A DNA stretch of 64,000 nucleotides from DASZIT01 sp963819695 (GCA_963819695.1 CAWFXD010000001.1:682001-746000), one strand, 5' to 3'; counted from the first letter of the stretch, positions 1 to 8,647 are shown. Made by a program: numbers and translations. Notes: generated by a model not told the origin, from the letters alone.

Positions 1-1336
1 CCTGGGCGACGTCCTCCCGGCGGAGGATGATCGACTCCACCTCGGCGGCCGAGACGTTGAATCCGCCCACGATGAAGATGTCCTTCTTGCGGTCGACGAT
101 TCGCAGGTAGCCGTCCTCCCCCAGGTGACCCACGTCTCCGGTATGGAGCCAGCCGCCGGCATCGATGGCCGCGGCGGTCGCCTCCGGGGCGTCGAAGTAT
201 CCGGTCATGACATTGAACCCGCGGACCAACACCTCGCCCGGCTGGCCGGTCGGCTGGTCGTTCCCGTCGTCGTCGACGATCCGGAGCGCCAGGCCGTCAA
301 GCGGGTGGCCGACGGTGGTGGCGATGGTCTCGATGGTGTCGGACGGCTCGCAGATGGTCACCGTGCCATGGGTCTCGGTCAGGCCGTAGGCGGTGATGAC
401 GGTGTCGAGCCGGAGGTCCGACTTCATGCGGGCGATGAGTTCGACAGGGACCACCGCCGCCCCGGTCACCGACAGCCGGAGGGAGGCGAGCGGGAAGGAG
501 TCGAAATCGGGGTGGTTGAGGATGGACTGGAAGATCGACGGTGGTCCGGGCAGCACGGTGATCTGTTCCTCGGCGACGCGATCCACCACGGATTGGACCT
601 CGAACACCGCGTGGGGCACCAGGGTGACCCCTCGGAGGAAGGCGGCCAATACCCCCGACTTGAGGCCGGCGGTATGGAAGAAGGGATAGATCACCAGCAT
701 CCGGTCGCCTTCTCGCAGGCCGACCCCTTTCGACCACTGGAGGTAGGTCTCCACGCTGGCGCCGTGGCGGAGGACGGCTCCTTTCGGGAGGCCGGTGGTT
801 CCCGAGGTGAAGATGATGTCACTGGGGTCGTCGGGATTGACGGCCATCTCCCGGGTGGCGGCCTCCCCGGGGGTGACCTGTTCGGCCCGTTGGAGGAATG
901 CCGGCCAGGGGGTGGAGCCATCCGGGACCGGACCGCTCATCACCACCGTCTCGCGGACCGTGTCGCGACCTTCGAGCCCGTCCAGCAGCTCTACGTAGTC
1001 GGTCCCGAGGAAGTCGGTGACGGTAAAGAGCATCGTCACCCCGGCGGCGCCCAAGAGACCCGCGGCCTCCTCGCCCTTGTAGCGGGTGTTGATCGGCACC
1101 AGAACGGCTCCGACCCCGTAGACGGCGAAGGAGGTCAAGATCCAGTCGAGACCGTTCGGGGCCCAGATGCCCACCCGGTCACCGGGCTGGATGCCGCTGG
1201 CGATGAGCGCACGCTCGATGAGCTCGACGGATACCGCGACGTCGGCGAAGGTGGGCCGGGACGATCCGTCCACTACCGCCTCGAGGGCGGGAAACCGCTC
1301 GGCCGCCGCCCGGACAACAGTCGGGATCGTGGTCAT
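1..1336 (-). CDS. FadD3-like acyl-CoA ligase, 3' end beyond window
   Basis: AMP-forming acyl-CoA synthetase that would activate a carboxylic acid with ATP and CoA in the cytoplasm. About 445 codons are visible, from the ATG at 1336; the C-terminus lies left of the window. Visible are the P-loop FTSGTTGLPKG near residues 176-186, the motif ITVLPGPPSIFQSILNHP, TAYGLTET, and the hinge region HTGDVGHLGEDGYLRIVDRK. From memory, the LPGPP, TAYGLTE and GGFNV stretches resemble mycobacterial FadD3, which activates the steroid C/D-ring propionate; this is family recognition, not an alignment. It is the last visible gene of a minus-strand operon, 20 bases after the crotonase stop codon, and has no clear Shine-Dalgarno sequence. 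Confidence 0.85.
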   Translation of the reverse strand, partial: MTTIPTVVRAAAERFPALEAVVDGSSRPTFADVAVSVELIERALIASGIQPGDRVGIWAPNGLDWILTSFAVYGVGAVLVPINTRYKGEEAAGLLGAAGVTMLFTVTDFLGTDYVELLDGLEGRDTVRETVVMSGPVPDGSTPWPAFLQRAEQVTPGEAATREMAVNPDDPSDIIFTSGTTGLPKGAVLRHGASVETYLQWSKGVGLREGDRMLVIYPFFHTAGLKSGVLAAFLRGVTLVPHAVFEVQSVVDRVAEEQITVLPGPPSIFQSILNHPDFDSFPLASLRLSVTGAAVVPVELIARMKSDLRLDTVITAYGLTETHGTVTICEPSDTIETIATTVGHPLDGLALRIVDDDGNDQPTGQPGEVLVRGFNVMTGYFDAPEATAAAIDAGGWLHTGDVGHLGEDGYLRIVDRKKDIFIVGGFNVSAAEVESIILRREDVAQ

Positions 1337-1356
1337 CGAGGAGTCACCCGGGCGGG

Positions 1357-2176
1357 TCACCTGTCGCCCGCCACCGGCTCCACCCACCGGGCCTCGCGCT
1401 TCTCGGTGAAGGCCAGCGGCCCTTCCTCCTGGTCGGGATGGCCCCACATGCCAACCAGCTCCTTGGCCCCGGCCTTGCAGGCGTCGGTGAGCCCGAGCTC
1501 CAGCGCTCCCCACAGGGCCCGCTTGGTGGCGGCCATGGCCGCCGGGGAGTTCTTGGCGATCTTCTCGGCCAGCTCCTGGGCGGCCTCCCGCAGCCGCTCG
1601 GGAGGGTCGACGATCTGGCTGATCATCCCCAGCTCGTAGGCCCGCGGGGCGTCGATCCGCTCGTACCGTCCGACCAGGGCCATCCGCATCACCGCCTCGA
1701 CCGGCATCTTGCGGATCAGCCCGATGGCCTCGATGGCCACGACCTGGCCGATCGAGACGTGGGGGTCGAAGAAAGTGGCGTCGGAGGCGGCGATGACGAT
1801 GTCGGCATCGGCGACCCAGTGGAAGCCGCCCCCGGCGCAGATGCCGTTCACCGCGGTGATGACCGGCTTGGCCACCTTCTGATGCCAGGCGGTGAAGTGG
1901 ATGTCGAGATCCTCGAGACCCTCCCGGTAACGCTCCATGCCGACCCCGTCGCTGGCCAGCTCGGTCACGTCCACGCCGGTCTGGAAGGCCCGGCCTTCGC
2001 CGGTGTGGACGATGACCCGCACCTCGGGGTCGTGGTCGAGCTCGATCCAGGCGTCGGCGAACTCGTCCCGCATCCGGCGCGTTCATGGCATTGAGCTGCT
2101 GCGGGCGGTTGTTGATCAACCACCCCACCTTGCCGTGGCGTTCGACGGTCAGGCACTCGTAGCTCGAGTACGGCAT
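1357..2176 (-). pseudogene. Enoyl-CoA hydratase family gene, frameshifted near the 5' end
   Basis: Crotonase-fold protein. A start at 2176 lies behind a strong Shine-Dalgarno (GAGGAGGAGGAG) and reads a normal crotonase N-terminus ending LNAMNA. The rest (MRDEFADAW onwards, 238 codons to the stop at 1357) is in another frame. Removing one base within 2074-2080 restores a continuous protein of about 272 residues that matches the neighbouring paralogue in register. The oxyanion-hole segment NGICAGGGFHWV is intact. The 3' half is almost identical in DNA to the upstream paralogue, whereas the 5' half has diverged. The shift may be genuine inactivation or a sequence error, since the downstream frame shows no decay. 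Confidence 0.8.
1373..1713. repeat. Direct repeat copy A within crotonase gene
   Basis: About 341 bases match 2241-2581 at a constant offset of 868 bases. I count about seven mismatches by eye. It covers the C-terminal third of the crotonase; similarity falls sharply on the 5' side of the gene, beyond 1713. Confidence 0.9.
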
Positions 2177-2218
2177 CGGCTCCTCCTCCTCTCGGCGCGG
2201 TGCCGACGATCGGGTCGT

Positions 2219-3070
2219 TCACGTCGGTGACAGCGGCGCCACCGGCTCCACCCACCGGGCCTCGCGCTTCTCGGTGAAGGCCAGCGGCCCTTCGGCCTGG
2301 TCGGGGTGGCCCCACATGCCAACCAGTTCCTTGGCCCCGGCCTTGCAGGCGTCGGTGAGCCCGAGCTCCAGCGCTCCCCACAGGGCCCGCTTGGTGGCGG
2401 CCATGGCCGCCGGGGAGTTCTTGGCGATCTTCTCGGCCAGCTCCTGGGCGGCCTCCCGCAGCCGCTCGGGAGGGTCGACGACCTGGCTGATCATCCCCAG
2501 CTGGTAGGCCCGCGGGGCGTCGATGCGCTCGTACCGTCCGACCAGGGCCATCCGCATCACCGCCTCGACCGGCATCTTGCGGAGGAGGCCGACGGCCTCA
2601 TAGGCGGTGACCTGTCCGATGGAGACGTGGGGGTCGAGGAAAGTGGCGTCGGAGGCCGCCATCACGATGTCGGCATCGGCGACGAAGTGCAGCCCTCCGC
2701 CGGCGCACACGCCATTGACCGCGGCGATGACCGGCTTCCAGACCTGGTTGTGCCAGGCGGTCAGCCGGAGTTCGGCCCGCTTGGTCCGGCGGGACTGCTC
2801 CCGCAGGGCGTCAGGGTCCTTGGCCAGCTCCACCACGTCCAGCCCGGTCTGGAAGGCCCGGCCCTCGCCGGTGTTGACGATCACCCGCACCGCGGGATCG
2901 GCCCCCAGTTCGCGCCAGGCGGCTTCGAGGTGGTCGATCATGGCCGCGTTCATGGCATTGGCGGAATCGGGTCGATTGAAGATCAGCCAACCGACCGGTC
3001 CGTGCCGCTCGATGACAAGGGTCTCGCCGTTGTCCCTGGTCTGGGGTCCAGCCTCGGTGCGGCTACTCAT
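2219..3070 (-). CDS. Enoyl-CoA hydratase/isomerase family protein
   Basis: Crotonase-fold enzyme of 283 residues acting on an acyl-CoA intermediate. The CoA/oxyanion segment VNGVCAGGGLHFVADADI lies near residues 118-135. The second-site region reads DPHVSIGQVTAYEAVG and lacks the usual PE...G glutamate pair, so simple hydratase activity is uncertain; isomerase, hydrolase or C-C lyase chemistry is possible. The ATG at 3070 has AGGAG seven bases upstream. It precedes the frameshifted paralogue by 42 bases and is co-oriented with the ligase. Its 3' third is a near-copy of that paralogue. Confidence 0.88.
   Translation of the reverse strand: MSSRTEAGPQTRDNGETLVIERHGPVGWLIFNRPDSANAMNAAMIDHLEAAWRELGADPAVRVIVNTGEGRAFQTGLDVVELAKDPDALREQSRRTKRAELRLTAWHNQVWKPVIAAVNGVCAGGGLHFVADADIVMAASDATFLDPHVSIGQVTAYEAVGLLRKMPVEAVMRMALVGRYERIDAPRAYQLGMISQVVDPPERLREAAQELAEKIAKNSPAAMAATKRALWGALELGLTDACKAGAKELVGMWGHPDQAEGPLAFTEKREARWVEPVAPLSPT
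2241..2581. repeat. Direct repeat copy B within crotonase gene
   Basis: Partner of 1373-1713, offset 868 bases, with about seven visible mismatches. The abrupt drop in similarity at 2582 versus 1714 suggests recent gene conversion or partial duplication rather than uniform divergence of the whole gene. Confidence 0.9.
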
Positions 3071-3125
3071 GGCTTCTCCTGGTTGTCACGGAATACCGAC
3101 CTGGTCGACCTCGCCGCTCCCGGCC

Positions 3126-3145
3126 AGATTGTATATCGTATGAAC
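3126..3145 (-). promoter_or_regulatory. AT-rich promoter patch upstream of crotonase
   Basis: A short AT-rich island in GC-rich DNA, 56 bases upstream of the start at 3070. Read on the minus strand it offers TACAAT (3133-3128) as a -10 element. It suggests the crotonase-ligase part of the operon has its own promoter. No convincing -35 is visible. Confidence 0.35.
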
Positions 3146-3199
3146 TGGATCGGAGACGGAGGCCGGTCCCGACCTGGGCAAGCCGGAGCTCCGAAGCGC

Positions 3200-3640
3200 T
3201 CATCCCGTTGACGCACCGCCGTCGACGATCGGCCGGAAGTAGGGGAGTTTGATTTCGTCGTTGACGGGATGGAATTCGACGGCCACTTCCATTCCTTCGG
3301 TCAGGTCGTCCGGCTCGCAGCCGATGACCGAGCTCACCACGAAGATGTCTTCGTCGAGTTCGACGATGGCCACCGAATAGGGGACCTCGAAGACCGGGGT
3401 CTGGGGACGCCAGACGATGGTCCAGCTGTAGAGGCGTCCCCGGCCCCGACTCCGTTCCCACCGCAATATCCGGCTGTGGCAGCGCCAGCAGATGCGGGCG
3501 GCGTCGGCGATGGCCAGGTGGCAGTTCGAACACCGGAGGAACCGAAGCTCTTCCCGGGCACAGCCTTCCCAGTACGGCGCCGAGAACCTCGACGGCACCG
3601 GGGCCGGCGTGCCCGGGGGTTGGGGGCGGAGCCCGGTCAT
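3200..3640 (-). CDS. DUF35 OB-fold/zinc-ribbon protein (ChsH2-like)
   Basis: Small acyl-CoA-binding OB-fold protein of 146 residues. An N-terminal rubredoxin-like zinc ribbon shows CSNC (near residue 37) and CWRC (near residue 51), followed by the OB domain with PYSVAIVELDED. In actinobacterial steroid degradation, DUF35 domains dock onto Ltp2-type thiolase-fold aldolases or partner MaoC subunits. The start codon overlaps the stop of the upstream thiolase-fold gene (ATGA at 3637-3640), so the two are translationally coupled and probably form one complex. Function in C-C cleavage is inferred from this pairing. Confidence 0.85.
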   Translation of the reverse strand: MTGLRPQPPGTPAPVPSRFSAPYWEGCAREELRFLRCSNCHLAIADAARICWRCHSRILRWERSRGRGRLYSWTIVWRPQTPVFEVPYSVAIVELDEDIFVVSSVIGCEPDDLTEGMEVAVEFHPVNDEIKLPYFRPIVDGGASTG

Positions 3641-4803
3641 GGCCGGACCGAGCCGACCAGCATGACGTCGTTAAAGAGCGCTCCGGAGCCCCCGTTCGAA
3701 CACAAGGCGACCTCGGCCCCGGTCACCTGCGCCGAGGCGCAGGTACCCCGGACCTGCTGGACGCTCCGGATGACCCGCTGGAGCATCTGGGTGGAGTTGC
3801 CGGGATGGGCAAAGGCCATGGTGCCCCCGTCGGTGGTCACCGGGAGCCGCCCTCCGGGACCGATGGTGCCGTCGGAGACGAAGGCGCCGCCTTCCCCATC
3901 CGGGCAGAAGCCGAAGGCCTCGAGCTGGCGGATGATCTCGAACGAGAACGGGTCGTACAGTTCGCAGACGTCGACGTCGGAGGGGGAGAGACCGGCGGTG
4001 ACGAAGGCGGCGGCGGCGGCCCGGCGGCCCACGTAGCCGGCCGGGACCTCCTGGCCGGGCTGGCCGGTGAAGTCCCAGATCGGACCGTGCTGATAGGAGG
4101 GACCGTAAGCGTCACTGCCGCCCCCCAGGATCCACGCCGCCGGTTGCTTCAGGTCGGCCGCCCGCTCCGCGGTGGTTAGCACCAGACCGCAGCCCCCCTC
4201 CGAGGTGGTCGAGCAGTCGAGGAGATGGAACGGCTCGGCGATCGGCCGAGAGGCGAGGATGTTCTCGGCGGTGAAAGGGCCGCGGTCGAAGTAGACGGCC
4301 TCCGGGTTCAGGTGCCCGTTGTTGCGGATGGTGGCCGCCACCTCCGCCAGCTGTCCGGGGGTGGTACCGAAGGTCAGCATGTGCCGTTTGGCCATCAAGG
4401 CAAACTCGACGGCGGTGAACATCCCGTAGCCGACCACGAATTCGTTGGTGGGCCGGGTCCAGGGGGCGGTGGACGCCCGGTCGGTATAGATGCCGGCGCT
4501 CCCGCCGACGACCAGCACCACCTGGCACTGTCCGGTGGTGATGAGGGCGGCGGCCTCCAGGACGGCGGGGATGCCTAACCCGTTGGGTGAGCGCCGGCAG
4601 GGACCCAGACGGAGCTCATAGGCGAGCTCGCCCGCCCGTTCGCCGATCACGCCGTCGACGTCGGCAACCCCGAGACCGGCGTCGTCCAATGCCCCGAGGG
4701 CCCCTTCGATGGCAATGGACAGCGAATCGTGGTCAGGCAGGCTGCGGGCCTGGATGGTGTTGGAGACGCCGGCAATGGCCGCGTTGCGAAACGGGTGGGC
4801 CAC
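3637..4803 (-). CDS. Thiolase-fold lipid-transfer (Ltp2-like) protein
   Basis: Protein of 388 residues in the SCP-x/lipid-transfer thiolase family. Start is GTG at 4803 with no obvious ribosome site. Recognisable parts are DVDGVIGERAGE near the N-terminus, the VLVVGGSAG segment, DVCELYDPFSFEIIRQLEAFGFC and a C-terminal NGGSGALFNDV. The classical thiolase nucleophile context (MCGSG) is absent, as in Ltp2-type retro-aldolases that release propionyl-CoA or acetyl-CoA from a hydroxyacyl-CoA side chain. It forms an overlapping pair with the DUF35 gene. I infer an aldolase or thiolase role in CoA-ester shortening; the substrate is unknown. Confidence 0.8.
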   Translation of the reverse strand: MAHPFRNAAIAGVSNTIQARSLPDHDSLSIAIEGALGALDDAGLGVADVDGVIGERAGELAYELRLGPCRRSPNGLGIPAVLEAAALITTGQCQVVLVVGGSAGIYTDRASTAPWTRPTNEFVVGYGMFTAVEFALMAKRHMLTFGTTPGQLAEVAATIRNNGHLNPEAVYFDRGPFTAENILASRPIAEPFHLLDCSTTSEGGCGLVLTTAERAADLKQPAAWILGGGSDAYGPSYQHGPIWDFTGQPGQEVPAGYVGRRAAAAAFVTAGLSPSDVDVCELYDPFSFEIIRQLEAFGFCPDGEGGAFVSDGTIGPGGRLPVTTDGGTMAFAHPGNSTQMLQRVIRSVQQVRGTCASAQVTGAEVALCSNGGSGALFNDVMLVGSVRP

Positions 4804-4867
4804 CGCTAGTTGGCCGTCTGATTGCGTGCGATGTCCGGGTCTCCTCCGGTTGGCGATGCGAGCCGGA

Positions 4868-4881
4868 CACCGTAGACGGTG
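4868..4881. promoter_or_regulatory. Perfect 6-2-6 inverted repeat, candidate operator
   Basis: CACCGT-AG-ACGGTG lies in the divergent region between the thiolase-like gene and the amidohydrolase, 65 bases upstream of the former. The spacing and symmetry suit a dimeric TetR-type repressor. The binding protein is unknown. Confidence 0.45.
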
Positions 4882-4983
4882 CCGATCTCGGTCTCGTAAA
4901 TGTAGTGGGGCGCATCGACCGGTCGGCGTGGTCAGGTTGCCTTCTGTCTTGAGTGAGGGATTGGGCCCGGCCGATGTCGGGGG

Positions 4984-4994
4984 TAAGGTAAGGC
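4984..4994 (+). promoter_or_regulatory. TAAGGTAAGGC element (iron-box-like half site)
   Basis: An 11-mer matching the left half of the actinobacterial IdeR/DtxR box; the right half is not conserved. Nearly the same 11-mer (TTAGGTAAGGC) stands at 13402-13412 before the fused CoA-transferase. The functional meaning is uncertain. Confidence 0.3.
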
Positions 4995-4998
4995 AAAT

Positions 4999-5015
4999 TC
5001 TGACGCACCGTCAGA
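4999..5015. promoter_or_regulatory. Perfect 7-3-7 palindrome upstream of amidohydrolase
   Basis: TCTGACG-CAC-CGTCAGA ends 20 bases before the amidohydrolase start at 5036. A perfect seven-base arm with a three-base centre in a promoter-proximal position is typical of a TetR-family operator. None of the TetR genes in this window lies next to it. Confidence 0.6.
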
Positions 5016-5035
5016 TACAGAGATGGGTGTGGGCG

Positions 5036-6235
5036 ATGCCGACTATTCCAAAGATCATCAGCGTCGATGACCATGTCGTCGAACCTCCCCACGTCTGGAA
5101 GGACTGGCTGCCTAGCCAGTTTGTCGATCGTGCCCCCCGCATCGAACGACGGGGTATCGGGCCGATGGTCCACGTCGGTGGGGGCACCTACGAGGTCAGC
5201 TGGGACCCCGAGGGACCGCAAGCCGACTGCTGGCTGTTCGAGGACCTGGTCTACGTGCACAAACGCCACGTTGCCGCGGTGGGTTTCGACCGCGACGACA
5301 TGACCATGAGCCCGATCACCTACGACGAGATGCGCCCGGGCTGCTACCAGCCGAAGGCCCGGATCGACGACATGGAGCTGAACCACGTGGAAGCCTCGCT
5401 CTGCTTCCCCACCTTTCCTCGCTTCTGCGGTCAGACCTTCACCGAGGCCACCACCGACCGCGACCTGGGCATGGCCTGCGTCCGGGCCTACAACGACTGG
5501 ATGGTCGAGGAGTGGTGCGGCGACAGCGGCGGCCGGCTCATCCCGTTGTGCCTGATCCCGTTGTGGGACGCCGAGCTGGCCGCCACCGAGGTCCGCCGGA
5601 ATGCCACCCGGGGTGTCCGGGCGGTGTGCTTCAGCGAGATTCCTCCCCACCTCGGCCTGCCCAGCATCCACGCGGGGTACTGGGACCCGTTCTTCGCCGC
5701 CTGTGCGGAGACCGGCACCGTGGTCTGCATGCACATCGGCTCGTCGTCGAAGATGCCGGCCACCTCGGCCGACGCCCCCGCCTCGGTGGCGGCCACCCTC
5801 TCGTTCGGAAACGCCATGGCCTCGCTGGCCGACTTCCTCTTCTCTGGGGTGCTGATCCGATTCCCGACTCTCAAACTGGCCTACTCGGAAGGCCAGATCG
5901 GCTGGTTGCCCTACATCCTCGAACGGGCCGACGACGTGTGGGAGGACCACCGGGCCTGGACCGGGTCACACGACCTGGTACCCGAGCCGCCGTCCACCTA
6001 CTACTACCGCCAGGTGTTCGGCTGCTTCTTCAAGGACCGGCACGGCCTCGAGTCGCTGGACCGGGTGGGGATCGACAACGTCACCTTCGAAACCGACTAC
6101 CCGCACACCGATTCGACCTGGCCGGACACCAAGAAGGTGGCGGAGGAGATGATGGCCGATCTCTCCGACGAGCAGATCTACAAGATCGTCCGGGGAAACG
6201 CCATCCGCATGCTCGATCTCGACCTCGATCGTTGA
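5036..6235 (+). CDS. Amidohydrolase_2 family metal-dependent hydrolase/decarboxylase
   Basis: TIM-barrel protein of 399 residues related to ACMSD and gamma-resorcylate decarboxylase. The N-terminal metal motif reads ISVDDHVVEPP (D-x-H rather than H-x-H). Later landmarks are RAYNDWMVEEW, MHIGSSS (third metal histidine) and ETDYPHTDSTWP (metal aspartate). Start ATG 5036 is chosen because the protein aligns there with its paralogues at 12098 and 30637; GTG 5027 is an in-frame alternative. It lies just downstream of a perfect palindrome. Reaction could be hydrolysis, hydration or non-oxidative decarboxylation; the substrate is unknown. Confidence 0.85.
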   Translation: MPTIPKIISVDDHVVEPPHVWKDWLPSQFVDRAPRIERRGIGPMVHVGGGTYEVSWDPEGPQADCWLFEDLVYVHKRHVAAVGFDRDDMTMSPITYDEMRPGCYQPKARIDDMELNHVEASLCFPTFPRFCGQTFTEATTDRDLGMACVRAYNDWMVEEWCGDSGGRLIPLCLIPLWDAELAATEVRRNATRGVRAVCFSEIPPHLGLPSIHAGYWDPFFAACAETGTVVCMHIGSSSKMPATSADAPASVAATLSFGNAMASLADFLFSGVLIRFPTLKLAYSEGQIGWLPYILERADDVWEDHRAWTGSHDLVPEPPSTYYYRQVFGCFFKDRHGLESLDRVGIDNVTFETDYPHTDSTWPDTKKVAEEMMADLSDEQIYKIVRGNAIRMLDLDLDR

Positions 6236-6266
6236 GCGGCGGGTTGGACCTCGGGAGGATGTGCTC

Positions 6267-7469
6267 ATGAACTTTGACGACAGCGCCGACGACGCCGAGT
6301 TCCGGCGCGAGGTGTCGGCCTGGCTGGCGGATCACGCCCAACTCCGTACCGGACTGGACGACTGGTCACGCAACCACGAACACTTCGATTACGTGAAGCG
6401 GTGCCGGGAGTGGCAGTACTCCCTCTACGAGGGGGGCTGGGGGGCGATCACCTGGCCGGCCGAGTACGGGGGCCGGGGGGACAGCTCGTGGCACCAGACC
6501 ATCTTCAATCAGGAAGCCGCCAAGTACGACGTCTCGGTCGGTGCCTTTGCCGTCGGCATCGGCATGTGCGGGCCGACCCTCATCGCCCACGGCAACGAGG
6601 AGCAGAAGCAGCAGCATCTGGGGGCGATGCTCCGAGGCGATGAGGTCTGGTGCCAACTGTTCTCCGAACCCGACGCCGGGTCCGATCTGGCCGGTCTGAA
6701 GACACGAGCCCAACGAGATGGCGACCAGTTCGTCGTCAACGGCCAGAAGGTATGGACCTCGGGTGCCCAGCACAGCGACTGGGCGATCTTGATCGCCCGC
6801 ACCAGTCCGGACCTGCCCAAGCACCAGGGCATCACCTACTTTCTGGTGGACATGCGGACCCCGGGTATCGAAGTCCGCCCACTCCGCCAGATCACCGGCT
6901 TTGCCCATTTCAACGAAGTGTTCCTCACCGATGTGGCCGTCCCGGTGGACAACGTGGTGGGGACCATCGACAACGGGTGGGCAGTGACCCACACCACGTT
7001 GAGCAACGAACGCACGCTCATCGGTGGCGCCGGACAAGGCATTACCGCCGACCAGGTCTTGGAGCTGGCTCGGCGGTTGGGCGGGAACCGAGACCCGTTG
7101 GTCCGCCAGCACGTCGCGGCGTTCTACACCCGCATACAACTGCTCCGATTCATGAACTACCGGGTGCAGACCGCCCTGTCCCATGGACGTCAGCCCGGTC
7201 CGGAGGCGGCGACCACCAAACTCCTGGTGTCCCAGCACATGAGCCTGACTGGCGACCTGCTCATGGAGCTGGTCGGCGCCAACGGCATGCTGGCCGACGG
7301 CAGCGCCATCGACAGCGGCGCCTGGGAGACCGCTTTCCTCAATCAGTGGATGTCGAAACTCGGCGGTGGGACCGACAACATCCAACGGAACTCGCTGGGT
7401 GAGCGGGTCCTCGGCCTACCCCGGGAACCGCGCAACGACAAGGATGTGCCGTTCAGCGCGCTGGCCTGA
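6267..7469 (+). CDS. Acyl-CoA dehydrogenase
   Basis: FAD-dependent acyl-CoA dehydrogenase of 400 residues that would introduce an alpha,beta double bond. WCQLFSEPDAGSDLAGL is the FAD/substrate segment and the C-terminus has GGTDNIQRNSLGERVLGLP. Start ATG 6267 is preferred to GTG 6261 because GGAGG at 6254-6258 gives an eight-base spacing to the ATG and only two to the GTG. It follows the amidohydrolase by 31 bases, probably in one transcript. The second dehydrogenase of the run is at 10731; some such pairs assemble as hetero-oligomers, but these two are not adjacent. Confidence 0.92.
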   Translation: MNFDDSADDAEFRREVSAWLADHAQLRTGLDDWSRNHEHFDYVKRCREWQYSLYEGGWGAITWPAEYGGRGDSSWHQTIFNQEAAKYDVSVGAFAVGIGMCGPTLIAHGNEEQKQQHLGAMLRGDEVWCQLFSEPDAGSDLAGLKTRAQRDGDQFVVNGQKVWTSGAQHSDWAILIARTSPDLPKHQGITYFLVDMRTPGIEVRPLRQITGFAHFNEVFLTDVAVPVDNVVGTIDNGWAVTHTTLSNERTLIGGAGQGITADQVLELARRLGGNRDPLVRQHVAAFYTRIQLLRFMNYRVQTALSHGRQPGPEAATTKLLVSQHMSLTGDLLMELVGANGMLADGSAIDSGAWETAFLNQWMSKLGGGTDNIQRNSLGERVLGLPREPRNDKDVPFSALA

Positions 7470-7522
7470 GTTGGTTGGTCGATCCCCATTAGGGTCGGTT
7501 CAGCCGATCGGAGACGCCCATC

Positions 7523-8467
7523 ATGACCAAACCCGCGGAACTGTCAACCAGCCTGCCCACCTTCGCCGCCGAGAGTCCCGACGACTGGTCCCACCTGATC
7601 GAATTCGCCCGGGCGGCGGACCAGGCCGGCTTCGACCGGTTGGTAATGTCCGATCACATCGTGTTCGGCGAGCATCTCGATGCCTACGGTGATCCGTCCA
7701 ACGGTGGGTCCCGGGGCGGTCGGCAGCCCACCGGACCCGACGGATCCTGGCTGGAGCCTCTGGCCACCATCGCCCATCTCACCGGGTTGACCACCCGAGC
7801 CCGGTTTGCCTCCAACATCCTGGTGGCGGCCCTGCGGAGGCCGGTGGCGTTGGCAAAGACCGCCGCCACCATCGACGTCTTGTCCGGGGGGCGCCTCGAT
7901 ATCGGCGTGGGGGTCGGCTGGCAACGGGAGGAATACGAGGCGGCCGGGCTCTCCTTCGAGGGTCGGGGCCGGCTGCTCAACCACACCATCGAGGTGTGCC
8001 AGGCCCTCTGGCAGAACCAGACGGCAAGCTACGACAGTCCGGAGCTGTCATTTGCGAACATCCACCAGATGCCCAAACCGACCCAACCCGGAGGGGTGCC
8101 GATCTGGGTGAGCGGGACGGTCAACCCGCGGTCGATGGATCGATTGGCTCGTTATGGCGCCGGGTGGATCCCCTGGGGAGACGACGCCGCCGACGTCGAG
8201 GCGGGGATCGCCCGCATGCGAGGGGCCATCGCCGATCGCGACCGTGATCCCGGAGACCTGGGAGTGGTGGGTACCTTGCGGGCGGTGAAGGGTGATGACG
8301 GCGCTCTCGATCTCGAGCAAACGATGGAGCCGGTGCCAAAGCTGCACCAGGCGGGGGTCACCGATTTTCGGATCGCCCTCAAGCCGCCAAGAGGTGAACA
8401 GGCCGCGGTCGAGTACCTCGCCCCGGTGGTCACCGCCTTCCGCTCGAGGGCGGAAGGATGGACGTGA
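7523..8467 (+). CDS. LLM class F420-dependent oxidoreductase
   Basis: Luciferase-like TIM-barrel oxidoreductase of 314 residues, probably F420-dependent. Family features are the N-terminal region with AADQAGFDRLVMSDHIVFGE, RFASNILVAALRRPVALAKTAA cut into typical strands, LSGGRLDIGVGVGWQREEYEA, and PIWVSG. It likely reduces or oxidises a ring carbonyl or double bond of the pathway substrate; this is inferred from context. Start ATG 7523 has GGAGA upstream. It is co-directional with the acyl-CoA dehydrogenase, 53 bases downstream. Confidence 0.88.
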   Translation: MTKPAELSTSLPTFAAESPDDWSHLIEFARAADQAGFDRLVMSDHIVFGEHLDAYGDPSNGGSRGGRQPTGPDGSWLEPLATIAHLTGLTTRARFASNILVAALRRPVALAKTAATIDVLSGGRLDIGVGVGWQREEYEAAGLSFEGRGRLLNHTIEVCQALWQNQTASYDSPELSFANIHQMPKPTQPGGVPIWVSGTVNPRSMDRLARYGAGWIPWGDDAADVEAGIARMRGAIADRDRDPGDLGVVGTLRAVKGDDGALDLEQTMEPVPKLHQAGVTDFRIALKPPRGEQAAVEYLAPVVTAFRSRAEGWT

Positions 8468-8647
8468 GCGGGTAGCGCCAGGAGGCGGCCGGTGAGTCGC
8501 GGGCGATGCGCGGATGACCAGGAATTATGGTTCGATCCGGCAGAATGTATTTATTATTGAATCCCGATCCGCCCTGTCCACCCGCCTCGAGCTTGTGCCA
8601 TACTCCTTGGCTTGTGAGCGGTGTTCCGAGAGTCCTGAAGTCGTGGC

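Noticed and set aside
125..1639. Long plus-strand open frame opposite the FadD3-like ligase and crotonase
   Set aside because: Composition is Gly/Arg/His/Asp-rich with no family features; it is the GC-driven shadow of well-supported minus-strand genes.
1373..2581. Direct repeats as insertion-sequence ends or a CRISPR-like array
   Set aside because: The repeats are coding sequence of two paralogous crotonases, with no transposase, terminal inverted repeats or spacers.
7470..7522. Terminator hairpin after the acyl-CoA dehydrogenase
   Set aside because: Arms CGATCCC and GGGTCG pair only imperfectly, and the LLM gene follows in the same direction.
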